Assembly (NCBI GenBank): GCA_963762315.1
Contig: CAVXKO010000004.1
Span: 62,001-126,000 of the forward strand
Source: RPQJ01 sp963762315
Lineage (GTDB): Bacteria; Pseudomonadota; Gammaproteobacteria; Steroidobacterales; Steroidobacteraceae
Reading direction: 5' to 3'
Length of the DNA: 64,000 bases
Part shown: positions 9,112-19,526 of the stretch, piece after piece
How positions within the stretch are numbered: the first letter of the stretch is position 1
Layout: each line of letters begins with the position of its first letter
Program-made: the position numbers and the translations under genes
The notes under the pieces: model-generated
The model's database searches: none
Told to the model about the DNA's origin: nothing
Seen by the model: the letters and a program-made list of their open reading frames with translations, nothing else

Positions 9112-9519
9112 GTGAAGCGTTTGCTATTCACCGTCATTGCGGCCGCCGTTGCGTCCCCGGCGCTCGCCAGTGACGTCAGCGCCTCGATTGGCATCAGCCA
9201 GCCCGGTTTCTACGGGCAGATCAACATCGGCGATTTCCCGCGACCTGCGGTGATCTATGCCGAGCCGGTCTGGGTCCAGCGTCCGCCGAAAGTGGTCCGC
9301 GTGCAGCCGGTCTACCTGCGCGTTCCGCCGGGCCACGAGAAGCACTGGAGCAAGCATTGCGCCAAGTACGGTGCGTGCGGCCGGCCGGTGTATTTCGTGC
9401 GCGAGGACTGGTACCAGCACGAGTACGTGCCGTATTACCGGGATCACGATGACGGCCGCGACGACGATCACGGGCACGGCAAGGGCAAGAGTCACGGCCA
9501 CGAGGGCCACGACGACTGA
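9112..9519 (+). CDS. Exported His/Asp-rich protein of unknown function
   Basis: A 135-residue protein with a clear signal peptide (MKRLLFTVIAAAVASPALAS). The mature part has a Tyr/Pro/Val-rich segment, one Cys-x6-Cys pair (KHCAKYGACG) and a tail of about 25 residues dominated by Asp, His, Gly and Lys, probably able to bind divalent metal ions. The start is GTG at 9112, eight bases after AGGAG. Similar short exported proteins occur widely in proteobacteria without a known role. It follows the zinc-type diguanylate cyclase by 138 bases in the same direction. Confidence 0.8.
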   Translation: MKRLLFTVIAAAVASPALASDVSASIGISQPGFYGQINIGDFPRPAVIYAEPVWVQRPPKVVRVQPVYLRVPPGHEKHWSKHCAKYGACGRPVYFVREDWYQHEYVPYYRDHDDGRDDDHGHGKGKSHGHEGHDD

Positions 9520-9553
9520 CACCGACCGGGCCTTCCGCCAGGCTGCGCGTCGG

Positions 9554-9924
9554 CTAAGCGCGCTCGGCCTCGTCGAGCGCGGCCATCTCCGCCTCGGTGA
9601 ACACCCGCGACCGCGTGTGGAACGCCTTGCCCTCGGGCCCTTCGAGCGAGAACGTGCCGCCGTGCCCATCGATCACGTCGATGATCAGCTGCGTGTGGCG
9701 CCAGTACTGGTATTGCGCCTTGCCGATGTAGAACGGGCACCCGCCGATGTCGCCCAGGTACACGTCACCCGCGCCGATCGTGAGCTCGCCGAGCAGGTAG
9801 CAGTTGGCGGCGCTGTTGTCACAGCAGCCGCCGGACTGATGAAACATCAGTCCGGGGCCGTGCTTGGCCTTCAGCTGCTCGATGAGCTCGATCGCGGCCT
9901 CGGTCGCGACGACCTTTTCGACCA

Positions 9925-9925
<1 letters not shown>
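9554..9925 (-). CDS. DUF779 protein
   Basis: A 123-residue protein of the DUF779 family, with the conserved HQSGGCCDNSAANCY region near residues 29-43 and GGCPFYIGKAQYQYW in the middle. Genes of this family are regularly found directly after acetaldehyde dehydrogenases of the ExaC/AldB type, as here. The start ATG overlaps the stop of that gene (TGATG), so the two are translationally coupled. The cysteines suggest a metal or redox role, but the molecular function is not known. Confidence 0.87.
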
Positions 9926-11445
<1,520 letters not shown>

Positions 11446-11685
11446 GTGTTGTCCCTCTGAGTGAACGCCGCTTGCCAGGAGTTGCCGCAGGGAGCTCCGC
11501 TTCTTCGAACAGATGGCTCGTGGGAAAGAGTGGATCGGCCTCGGTGCCTGGCAAGGCTGCCTGGTGTTGTCGCCGGTCATCCTACACCCGAATCCCGGCC
11601 CGTCGCTGCTGCCGTCCGACGGACCGCGGGACGTTCCCGCCGGAATGTGTAGCAGCGCTTGTCAATCACCGAGAGTGTCGTGTGA

Positions 11686-12689
11686 TCAGTAGCCGCGCCG
11701 GACGCCGAACACGATGTTGAAGTCGGGCGCGGCATCGACGGTCAGGTCTTCGCCGAAGCCAAGGTCGAAGCGCCAGCCGCCTTGCGTTCGATAGCTCCCG
11801 CCGAAGTTCAGGACGACGGCGTCGCCGGTCACGTTGGTGGCGGGGGCGTCGAACACCCCTGAGTTCGCGTCGACCTGGACGGTCAGGTCGAGACCGCGCC
11901 AGGCGTTCCAGGTGATGCCTGCCATCGCCGACCACACGTAGTCCTGTTGCAACGAGGGCAGCACGTCCCCGTTACCCAGCCAGGTGAGGTCGGCCTGCCC
12001 GAAGATCTGCCAGTGTTCGGCGAGTTGCGCCTGGCCCGCGACGCTCAGTGCCACGTCGAACGCCTCGCTGCCGGTCAGGTCCTCGGCGTTCCCGGCGGGA
12101 ATCTTCGCCGTGAGCCACGCGGCGAGGGCGTTCCTGTCCGTGGCCATGAGCTGGTAACCCAGCGAGACCGGGATGTCGGCGATCCCCGACGCGTTGTCTT
12201 CGACGCGCAGCAGCACCGTCTCGCCCTCGCCGTACTCGATGTGTAATTGGTCCCGGGGGACCTTGTTCGGTCGCCGTGCGGCAGGCCCCAGAGCTGGTGC
12301 CAGTTGTCGACCAGTCCATCGAGCGAGCCGCCGCTCAGGTGTCGCCACGGCAGCTCGGCGCGCACCGCAAGAGCGTCCGTGAATCCGTACACGACCTCGA
12401 GCCGCAGTTCCTGGCCTTCACCGTCCATCGTGAACTGGCGGCCTTGCTCGTCCTCGATCGTCATGCTGTTCGACCAGTTGAACGTCGCGGCGATCGAGCC
12501 GTTACCCGCAGCCGGCAACCGCGATGGGAGGATGTTGGGAATCCCGTAGGGCGCGAGCAACGGGTTCTCGTTGCGGGTGGGGAGCGGGTCGGCCTGCGCG
12601 GGAAGGGTTGCTGCGGCGGCTAGCAACGCTGCGATTATCTGCGCCAGGGGCCGGCGCGCGACTGGCCTCCGAATCGATACGACACCCAT
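11686..12689 (-). CDS. DUF3187 family outer-membrane protein, frame broken by one base
   Basis: Two overlapping frames together make one DUF3187-like protein of about 334 residues. The N-terminal frame has a signal peptide and runs to LWGLPHGDR. The second frame takes up with NKVPRDQLHIEYGEGE and ends with FGVRRGY. The break is near 12262-12270 and is mended by adding one base, probably an A lost from a short A run in the coding strand. With one base added, the 1004-base span becomes 335 codons. The mature part is rich in beta strands, as expected for an outer-membrane protein. The start is the ATG at 12689 or a GTG two codons earlier. Whether the break is biological or a sequencing error cannot be decided here. 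Confidence 0.75.
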
Positions 12690-12770
12690 GAGCACCCCCG
12701 CCCGGATTTGCGACGATCGGCAGGAAGTCTAAGGCGCGGACGGTCGCGCGGCATTGTGGATAGTGCGTCG

Positions 12771-13406
12771 TCAGTCGGCGGTGAATCCCGCCGCCTTGTG
12801 GCTGCCGTCGCAATACGGCTTGTTCTTCGACGCCCCGCAGCGGCACAGGAAGAGTTCCTGCGCTCGATTGATCGTGTGCCCGGTCCCGGTGACGATTTCG
12901 ACGGGGCCAGAGACTTTGAGGGGCCCGTTCGGACGCGTGACGACATCCACGGGGCCGCTGCGCGTCGCGAGCGGCTGCGATTCCTTCGCGGCCGGTTCGC
13001 CGGAGGCCGTGAACCCTGCGGCGGCGTGCGAGCCGTCGCAATACGGCTTGCGCTTCGATTGCCCGCAACGGCAAAGCGTGACGCGGTTTCCGGCGGGTTC
13101 TCCGTTGATCGTCAGTCGGGCGCGCAGCGCGAGCGGGCCGTTCTCGAGCACTCGCACGGTGTTCACGAGCGGCGGCTGCTCTTCGGCGCCGCCGTCAAGC
13201 CGGCGGGCAACGATCGCGCCGCTGGGGCAGTTGCGCGCCAGCGCCATGACCTCGTCGGGCGTCGCGGCGTCCGGACGGATCCACTCCCCGGCGACGTTCG
13301 GTACGAAGACATCCGGTCGCTCGAGGACGCACTGCCTCGAGTGGATGCACTTCGACCCGTCGAACTCGATAACGGCCTTCTGGCCACGGACGATTTCCTT
13401 GCTCAT
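12771..13406 (-). CDS. Double CDGSH iron-sulfur protein with N-terminal Fer4_19-type domain
   Basis: A 211-residue protein with three iron-sulfur modules. The N-terminal part looks like a divergent ferredoxin domain with C20, C26 and C60. Two CDGSH 2Fe-2S sites follow: C112, C114, C123, H127 and C188, C190, C199, H203, both reading CRCGxSKxKPYCDGSH. The three-Cys, one-His ligand sets are complete. It is probably an electron-transfer or redox-sensing protein in the cytoplasm; no partner gene is evident. The ATG at 13406 has a strong GGGGAGG ribosome-binding site. The two CDGSH units may have arisen by duplication. Confidence 0.9.
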   Translation of the reverse strand: MSKEIVRGQKAVIEFDGSKCIHSRQCVLERPDVFVPNVAGEWIRPDAATPDEVMALARNCPSGAIVARRLDGGAEEQPPLVNTVRVLENGPLALRARLTINGEPAGNRVTLCRCGQSKRKPYCDGSHAAAGFTASGEPAAKESQPLATRSGPVDVVTRPNGPLKVSGPVEIVTGTGHTINRAQELFLCRCGASKNKPYCDGSHKAAGFTAD

Positions 13407-13547
13407 GACTGCCTCCCCTGGGAGTGCTACTTTACCCCGCTCCGGGGGAAGGGGTATCGCCGGTCCATCCACGTTCCAACGACATCATGACTCTGAGCAG
13501 CCGTCGGCTGCGCGCGGCGGTGACACGTTCGCCCGGCAGGAGGAGAC

Positions 13548-13847
13548 ATGACCGCATACAACGTCGTGCGATTTCGAGTGAAACCCGGGCAGGACGCGAA
13601 GTTCCTCGATGCCCATCGTCAGCTGGCGAGGGACTTTCCCGGTCTGAGGGGCGGCGGGCTCGTCAAGACCGGGGATCGGTCCTATTGCCTGGTGGGCGAG
13701 TGGGACGACATGGCGAGCATCGCCGCGGCGAGGCCGGCCATGATCGCCAACCTCGACCGCTTTCGCGACACGCTGGAGGACCTCGGCAACGGGCTCGGCG
13801 TCACCGATCCGGTGTCCGGCGAAGTGATCATGGGGCTGAAGGGTTGA
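13548..13847 (+). CDS. Small ABM-like (antibiotic biosynthesis monooxygenase fold) protein
   Basis: A 99-residue protein whose pattern (a first strand NVVRFRVKPGQ, a helix with DAHRQLARDFPGL, then SYCLVGEWDDM) fits the dimeric alpha/beta-barrel ABM fold. Members include small monooxygenases and many proteins of unknown role. The start follows a perfect AGGAGGAG site. It stands alone between the divergent Fe-S protein and a convergent transporter. No catalytic residue can be assigned, so a specific reaction should not be assumed. Confidence 0.7.
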   Translation: MTAYNVVRFRVKPGQDAKFLDAHRQLARDFPGLRGGGLVKTGDRSYCLVGEWDDMASIAAARPAMIANLDRFRDTLEDLGNGLGVTDPVSGEVIMGLKG

Positions 13848-13859
13848 CCATGGACTCTC

Positions 13860-15131
13860 TTACTCCCGGATCAGGCCGTGTTGCTCGGTCCGACGCATGG
13901 TCAGCGCCACGAAAAAGCCGGCCGCCATGACACCCGCGACCAGCCAGTAGAATCCGGACTCGCAGCCGATCTTCTTGAGGTAGAGCGCGGCCGTCTCAAC
14001 GTTGCCGCCGAAGAGCGCCATCGCGATGGCGTACGGCACGGAGACGCCCAGCGCGCGCACGTGCGCCGGATACAGTTCGGCCTTGATGACGGCGCTGAGC
14101 GCCGTGTACCCGGAGAGCGCGAAGAGCGGCACCAGGCACAGGAAATACACGGCGACGGGGCTCGTCGCATGCGCGAGTGTCGATAGCACGGGCACCGCGA
14201 GGAGGGCGCCGGCGCCGAAGGAAATCGCGAGCGTGCGATGGCGGCCGAACGAATCGGCGAACCACCCGACCAGCGGCGGAAAGAACAGGAACGTGGCCAG
14301 CACGGCGGTCATCACCTGCGACACGACGGCCTTGTCCATGCCGGCCGAATTCACCAGCAGCTTCTGCATGTAGGTCGTGTACGTGTAGAAGCCCATGCCG
14401 CCGCCGGCGGTGAGAACCAGCACGATCGCCGTCTCTCGCGGATAGTCCCTGAACAGCGCCAGCGCCCGGCCGCGATCGGGCTTGCGGGCGGCGTCGTGCG
14501 TGAACGAAGCGGTCTCATGGATGCCGCGACGGATCCAGAACACCACGACGGCCATGGCCGCGCCGACGACGAACGGGATGCGCCAGCCCCAGTCGTACAG
14601 CTGCTGTTCCGTCAGGAGCTTCTGCAGCAGGACCTGCAGCATCATCGCGGCAAGCTGGCCGCCGATGATCGTGACGTACAGGAACCCTGACCAGAATCCA
14701 CGGTGCTTGCGCGTCGCCATCTCGCTGACGTACGTGGCCGAAGCGCCGTACTCGCCGCCCACCGACAGGCCCTGCAGCAATCGCGCGAGGACCAGCAGCA
14801 GCGGCGACACCCAGCCGAGCCCCGTCGGGATCAGTGCGATCAGCAGCGAGCCGAAGCACATCATGGCGACGGAAAGCGTCAGGGCCGCGCGGCGGCCGGC
14901 CCGGTCCGCGTACATGCCTAGCAGCAGGGCGCCGATCGGTCGCGCGAGGAAGCCGCCGGCGAAGATGAACGCGGCATTGAGCAGCTGGGCGGTCTGGTCG
15001 CCCTGGGGAAAGAAGGCGCGCGAGAAGTAGATTGCGAAGGACGCGTAGGCGAACCAGTCGAACCACTCGACGAAGCTGCCGGCCGAGCCCCCGAGGATGT
15101 TCTTCAGCCGCTGTCCCTGCGTCAGCTCCAT
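13860..15131 (-). CDS. MFS metabolite:H+ symporter (KgtP/ProP type)
   Basis: A 423-residue major facilitator with twelve predicted helices. The N-terminal GSFVEWFDWFAYASFAIYFS, the loop-2 motif YADRAGRRAAL and LLQGLSVGGEYGASATYVSE are characteristic of the metabolite:H+ symporter family, which includes the alpha-ketoglutarate and proline/betaine carriers. The substrate is likely a small organic acid or zwitterion; the exact one cannot be told. The ATG at 15131 lacks a strong ribosome-binding site, and the frame stays open to 15512 without a better start. It is divergent from the Xre-type regulator, which starts 95 bases away and may control it. Confidence 0.88.
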   Translation of the reverse strand: MELTQGQRLKNILGGSAGSFVEWFDWFAYASFAIYFSRAFFPQGDQTAQLLNAAFIFAGGFLARPIGALLLGMYADRAGRRAALTLSVAMMCFGSLLIALIPTGLGWVSPLLLVLARLLQGLSVGGEYGASATYVSEMATRKHRGFWSGFLYVTIIGGQLAAMMLQVLLQKLLTEQQLYDWGWRIPFVVGAAMAVVVFWIRRGIHETASFTHDAARKPDRGRALALFRDYPRETAIVLVLTAGGGMGFYTYTTYMQKLLVNSAGMDKAVVSQVMTAVLATFLFFPPLVGWFADSFGRHRTLAISFGAGALLAVPVLSTLAHATSPVAVYFLCLVPLFALSGYTALSAVIKAELYPAHVRALGVSVPYAIAMALFGGNVETAALYLKKIGCESGFYWLVAGVMAAGFFVALTMRRTEQHGLIRE

Positions 15132-15226
15132 GGTGCGCGACGGTACACGAAGATCCGGCATCCCACCACGGCCTCGGGCGGGAGTGCGCCATTGACGCAC
15201 CTGCGCCATTGGCGTACGGTTCGGCC

Positions 15227-15548
15227 ATGCCCCGCGTGGATCCCTTCGAACAGCTGCTCGACAATGCCCGGCGCCTGCGCCGGCGCCGGATCGAGCGGCT
15301 CGAGCGCCTGGCGAGGATCGCGGGCCTGCAGGCTCCCGGCGAAGAAGGCCTCCGATGAAATCGACGTCCGCTCCATCCGCGCCGTCACCGGCCTGAGCCA
15401 GGCCAAGTTCGCGGAGCTGCTGTCCATCGAGGTTGCCACGTTGCGCAACTGGGAGCAGGGCCGCCGCGAGCCCACCGGTCCCGCGCGCGCGCTGCTGCGC
15501 GCCATCCGCCACGACCCCGTCGCGGTCATCAAGGCCCTCAGCGACTGA
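15227..15548 (+). CDS. Xre family regulator (NadS/HigA-like), frame broken by one base
   Basis: The C-terminal part is a textbook helix-turn-helix: DVRSIRAVTGLSQAKFAELL, then VATLRNWEQGRREPTGPARALL, the signature of NadS/HigA-type antitoxins and regulators. The matching N-terminus (MPRVDPFEQLLDNARRLRR) lies in the preceding frame and runs into TGA at 15356-15358. Removing one base near 15343 joins them as LQAP then AKKASDEIDV, giving 106 residues. No toxin gene is next to it: the neighbours are a transporter (divergent) and an alpha/beta hydrolase 17 bases downstream. It is therefore either an orphan regulator or the leftover of a toxin-antitoxin pair. Confidence 0.7.
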
Positions 15549-15565
15549 ATTCCCGGAGACAAGTC

Positions 15566-16738
15566 ATGGCCACGCCCACCCGCACCCACCTGCACGACCT
15601 TCGCGGCGCCGCGCGACTCGCGATCGACGCGACCACGGGAATCACGACGCTGGTCGAGAAGATGCACCACACGATCCAGTTGACACCGCTGCCCATCGGT
15701 AAGTCGCGCGCGGATGTCACCAGTGGCATCACCGGCCTGGTGTATCGCAGCGTGCGCGGCGCAACGCACCTGATCGGTCGCGGCGTCGACGCGGGACTCG
15801 CGCCCCTGGCCGCGCTGCTGCCCGAGGGCGAGACGAACCCCACGCGCGACACATTGGTTTCCATCGTCAACGGCGTGTACGGCGACCATCTCGAGCGCAC
15901 GGGCAATCCGCTGGCGATCCGCATGCACCTGCGCGATGGCGACCGGCGCATCGACCCGATGCGGCCCGCCGAGGCGTTCCCGGATGCCTCGGGTCGCGTG
16001 ATGGTGATCGTGCACGGCCTGTGCCTCAACGAGTCGAACTGGACGCGCGAGGGCAAGAGCCCCGTCGAATCGCTCGCCGCCTCGCTCGGCTACACGCCCG
16101 TCCACCTGCGTTACAACAGCGGGCGCTCGATTGCGAGCAACGGCCAGGACTTCGCGGCGCTGCTCGAAACCCTGCTGGCCCACTGGCCGCGGCCGGTGGA
16201 AGAACTGGCGATCGTCGGGCACAGCATGGGCGGGCTCGTCGCCCGCAGCGCCGAGCATCACGGGCGCAAGTCCGGGCACGAGTGGCCCACGCGCCTGCGC
16301 AAGCTCGTATTCCTCGGCACCCCGCTGCACGGCGCGCCGCTCGAGCGCGGCGGCCACCGGCTGGACTACGTGATGGAGCTGAGTCCCTACGTTGCGCCAT
16401 TCACGCGCATCGGCAAGTCGCGAAGCTCCGGGATCACCGACCTGCGTTACGGCAGCATCACCTCGGCCGAGCGGGAATTCGTGCCGCTGCCCGAAGGGGT
16501 CGCGTGTTTTGCGGTCGCCGCCAACCTGGGCGCGAAGCGCGACGTACTGAGCGAAAAGCTGGTCGGCGACGGGCTCGTCCCGCTCGACAGCGCGCTCGGC
16601 CGGCATGCCGACGCGGCAAGAGCCTTCGCGATTCCCCCGGAACGCCAGTGGGTCGGCCACCAGATGGGGCACCTCGAACTCCTGCACCGGCGCGAGGTGT
16701 ACGCGCAGCTGCGCAGGTGGCTGCGCTCGGACGGCTGA
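15566..16738 (+). CDS. Alpha/beta hydrolase, lipase/PGAP1-like
   Basis: A 390-residue hydrolase. The oxyanion region VMVIVHGLCLNESNW and the nucleophile elbow GHSMGG are intact, and FLGTPLHGAPLERGG after it is typical of triacylglycerol-lipase or PGAP1-like esterases. The final His is probably in WVGHQMGHLELL near the C-terminus. There is no signal peptide, so it is predicted to be cytoplasmic; the N-terminal 110 residues are an extra helical region. It follows the Xre-type gene closely and may be in the same transcript. The substrate is unknown, though an ester is most likely. Confidence 0.85.
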   Translation: MATPTRTHLHDLRGAARLAIDATTGITTLVEKMHHTIQLTPLPIGKSRADVTSGITGLVYRSVRGATHLIGRGVDAGLAPLAALLPEGETNPTRDTLVSIVNGVYGDHLERTGNPLAIRMHLRDGDRRIDPMRPAEAFPDASGRVMVIVHGLCLNESNWTREGKSPVESLAASLGYTPVHLRYNSGRSIASNGQDFAALLETLLAHWPRPVEELAIVGHSMGGLVARSAEHHGRKSGHEWPTRLRKLVFLGTPLHGAPLERGGHRLDYVMELSPYVAPFTRIGKSRSSGITDLRYGSITSAEREFVPLPEGVACFAVAANLGAKRDVLSEKLVGDGLVPLDSALGRHADAARAFAIPPERQWVGHQMGHLELLHRREVYAQLRRWLRSDG

Positions 16739-16823
16739 GCGCGTTCGCCGGAAGCCAGGGATATCGCCCAACGAACTCTGGTACGGTGCCCGTCGTCGGC
16801 ACGACCCAGGGGGAGGGGCGGGC

Positions 16824-18243
16824 ATGGCGGAGAAGTCGGAACAGGGCGCTGTGCGCCTGCATCGCGTGCTCGGGCTGCGCGACCTCGTGCTGCTCAACCT
16901 GGCAGCCGTCGTCGGCCTGCGCTGGCTGTCCACCGCGGCGCAGATCGGGCCCGCCAGCCTCGTTCTCTGGATCCTTGGCCTGCTGCTGTTCTTCATTCCG
17001 CTCGGCATGTCGGTGCTCGAGCTCAGCTCGCGCATCCCCGGCGAGGGCGGCCTCTACCTCTGGGCCAAGGCGGCATTCGGCGACGCGCACGGGTTCATCG
17101 CGGGCTGGATCTACTGGGTCTCGAACCTGGTCTTCTTTCCTTCCATGCTGCTGTTCGGCGCAGGCGTGTTCTGCCACATTGCCGGCGAGCGCTGGCTCTT
17201 CCTCGCGGGGAACGCGGGTTTCAACGCGACGTACTGTCTCACGGCCCTGTGGGGAGCGACCCTGCTGAACGTGCTCGGGCTCGGCCGCGCAAAGTGGTTG
17301 CAGAACATCGGTGCCACGGCGATGTGGGTGGCCGCTGCGCTGGTCATGCTCGCGGGCGCGGTCGCATGGTACCGGTTCGGGCCGGCCACCGAGATCTCAC
17401 CCGCGACGATTCGCCCGGACTTCACCTCTTTTGCGACGTTCACGACTCTGGCGACCGTGGCGCTCGCGTTCTCGGGGCTCGAGCTCGGGCCGATCCTTGG
17501 AGGCGAGATCCGCGAGCCGCGCAAGGTCCTGCCGCGCGCCATCCTGATTTCCGCCGTCTGCATCACGGCCATCTACGTCGCAGGCACGGTCGCGCTGCTG
17601 GTTGCGCTGCCCCACGCGCAGATCGACATCATCGGCGGCATTCCGCAGGCGCTCGCGGCCGTCGGCGAGCGCCTCGGTCTCGCGTTCTTCGGGCCGCTCA
17701 CGGCGCTGCTGCTGGTGATTGCGAACCTGGGGTCGCTCGGCGCATGGGTCGGCGGCACCGCGCGCCTGCCGCTCGTCGTCGGCGTGGACCGCTATCTGCC
17801 CGCGCCGCTGGCGAGCGCTGCACCCGAAATACGGCACGCCGTGGATCGCGCTGCTGGTGCAGGCGGTCATCACGACGCTGGTGCTGCTTGCAGCGCTCTC
17901 CGGATCGACGATCCACGAAGCCTTCGTCGTGCTGCTCGACCTGACCGCCATCATGTCGCTCCTGCCGCTGCTGTATATCTTCGCGTCGCTGCCGGTGCTG
18001 CGCAGGCGTGCCGCGGGCCGCAACGACCACGTAACGCTGGTGCCCGGTGGCGATTTCGTCTGCTGGCTATGGGGTGCCATCGGCTTCGCCACGACGGCGT
18101 TCGCCGTCATCACCTCGATGATCCCGCCCGAAGGCGCGAACCATGCGCTGTTCTATGCCAAGGTCATCGGCGGCAGCGTGCTGCTGGTCGGCGCCGGCAT
18201 GGTGTTCTTCGTGCGCGGCCGGGCCGCCGCAAGGCGCGCCTGA
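16824..18243 (+). CDS. APC superfamily amino acid permease, frame broken by one base
   Basis: An amino acid/polyamine/organocation-type permease of about 472 residues. The first ten or so helices are in one frame up to GVDRYLPAPLA. The rest (LHPKYGTPWIALLVQAV to the end) is in the next frame. The break is at about 17815-17820 and is mended by removing one base: AGC then CTG CAC CCG gives PLASLHPKYGTPW, the usual loop sequence. The 1420-base span minus one base is exactly 473 codons. ATG at 16824 follows GGGGGAGGGG. The substrate is not obvious; SRIPGEGGLYLWAK and SGLELGPILGGEI resemble amino acid carriers. It is convergent with the dipeptidase, which could fit amino acid use. Confidence 0.82.
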
Positions 18244-18261
18244 GCCGCAGTCGTCGAGTCT

Positions 18262-19401
18262 TCAGGCTTTCCACGTCTGCGCGAAGACGCGCCTCAGGTT
18301 CGCGCCGAGAACCTTCTCGATGCGCGCGTCGGAGTGGCCTCGTGCCGACAGCAAGGTAGCGAGGCTCTCGAGCCGTCGCGGCGTATTGAGGTCCGACGCG
18401 AAGAGGTAGCCCGTCTCGGTTTCCCCGGGGGCCGCGATGCCGGCGTCGATGCGCATCTTCGTCACCTCCGCGAAGCTCTTCTTGTACGCGTCGTCCACGA
18501 CTTCCGCGGAAACGCCGCCGTCCGTGCCGACGGACACGTGCTCCTCGCCCGCCACGCCGATCATGTGTTCGAGGTGGCGGAGGATGATCGCGGAATTCGC
18601 CTGCTTGCCGACGTCGAGGTAGGGCATGAAGAAGATGCCCGCAACGCCGCCCTTGTCGGCGACCGCTCGCAGTTCGGCATCGGTGCGATTGCGTGGATGG
18701 TCGGCCAGCGCGGCACAGCCCGTGTGGGTGAACGCAACGGGTTGCTTCGAAACCCGGATCGCGTCCGCGGCGGTCTGCCGCCCGCAATGGCTCAGGTCGA
18801 CGAGGATGCCGAGCGAGTTCATGCGCTCCACCGCCTCGACGCCCGTCTTGCTCAACCCTGCATTGGAGGGCTCGAGGCAGCCGTCGCCCAGCAGGTTGCG
18901 GCGGTTGTAGGTGGGCTGGATCACTCGCACGCCGAGGCGCTGGAAGATCTCGAGCCGGGACAGGTCTTCCTGGAAGCACACGCCGTCCTGGAACGCGTAC
19001 GACAGCCCCGTGCGCCCGGACTGCTTCGCCGCGTCGATGTCGTTCACCGAGCGGACCCGGGCGAACACACCCGGATGCGCGTCGATCTGCGATTCCCAGA
19101 AGGCGATGTCGGCGATGGCCTGGGCGAACGCGGCGTCCGTCGGATGCGTGCCGACCATGCCGACCGTGACGTTCAGGCACGTGAGGCCGGACTGGCGCAC
19201 GTCTTCGACGAGGTTCGCTGCGAGCGCTCCACTGTCCTCGGACATGCTGTTGCCGGGGGAACTGCAGCCGTCGATCACCATTGCCGTGCGGTATCCGTGC
19301 CAGGAAGTTGCGGCCGCGAGCCAGCTCGAGGGCAGGGCCGCAGCGACGCTTGCGGACAGCGTGCCGACGATCACCCGGCGTCGAGACACGAGTGCGGTCA
19401 T
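18262..19401 (-). CDS. Tat-exported M19 (renal dipeptidase-like) protein with altered metal site
   Basis: A 379-residue member of peptidase family M19. The N-terminus has a twin-arginine pattern (SRRRVIVGTLSASVAAAL), suggesting folded export by Tat. Three metal-site elements are recognisable: LVDLSHCG, AFTHTGC and VGTDGG. The first metal motif (HxD in typical dipeptidases) reads VIDGCSSPGN here, and the bridging Glu position reads AFQDGV. Two to three ligands are thus changed and dipeptidase activity is doubtful. The ATG at 19401 follows GGGAGACG. It is divergent from a large exported amidohydrolase. A second M19 gene lies at 37372. Confidence 0.85.
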   Translation of the reverse strand: MTALVSRRRVIVGTLSASVAAALPSSWLAAATSWHGYRTAMVIDGCSSPGNSMSEDSGALAANLVEDVRQSGLTCLNVTVGMVGTHPTDAAFAQAIADIAFWESQIDAHPGVFARVRSVNDIDAAKQSGRTGLSYAFQDGVCFQEDLSRLEIFQRLGVRVIQPTYNRRNLLGDGCLEPSNAGLSKTGVEAVERMNSLGILVDLSHCGRQTAADAIRVSKQPVAFTHTGCAALADHPRNRTDAELRAVADKGGVAGIFFMPYLDVGKQANSAIILRHLEHMIGVAGEEHVSVGTDGGVSAEVVDDAYKKSFAEVTKMRIDAGIAAPGETETGYLFASDLNTPRRLESLATLLSARGHSDARIEKVLGANLRRVFAQTWKA

Positions 19402-19526
19402 GTCGTCTCCCGCGTCGAATTCGATGACCCGTGCAGTATGCACGATCGGCTCCCATTCCAATCGGCCGCAGCCGGCGGCATGATGCGCGCCTTGTGGCCC
19501 AACCATCTGGGGCCGGGGAACACACC

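Noticed and set aside
11946..12348. ATG-started frame for the DUF3187 C-terminal half as a separate gene
   Set aside because: Its first 27 residues are shifted read-through of the N-terminal half. The family pattern resumes only at NKVPRDQ, so one broken gene explains both frames.
16150..16400. Small Arg-rich frames within the alpha/beta hydrolase gene
   Set aside because: They lie inside a well-supported gene and have the Arg/Ala/Ser composition typical of off-frame reading.
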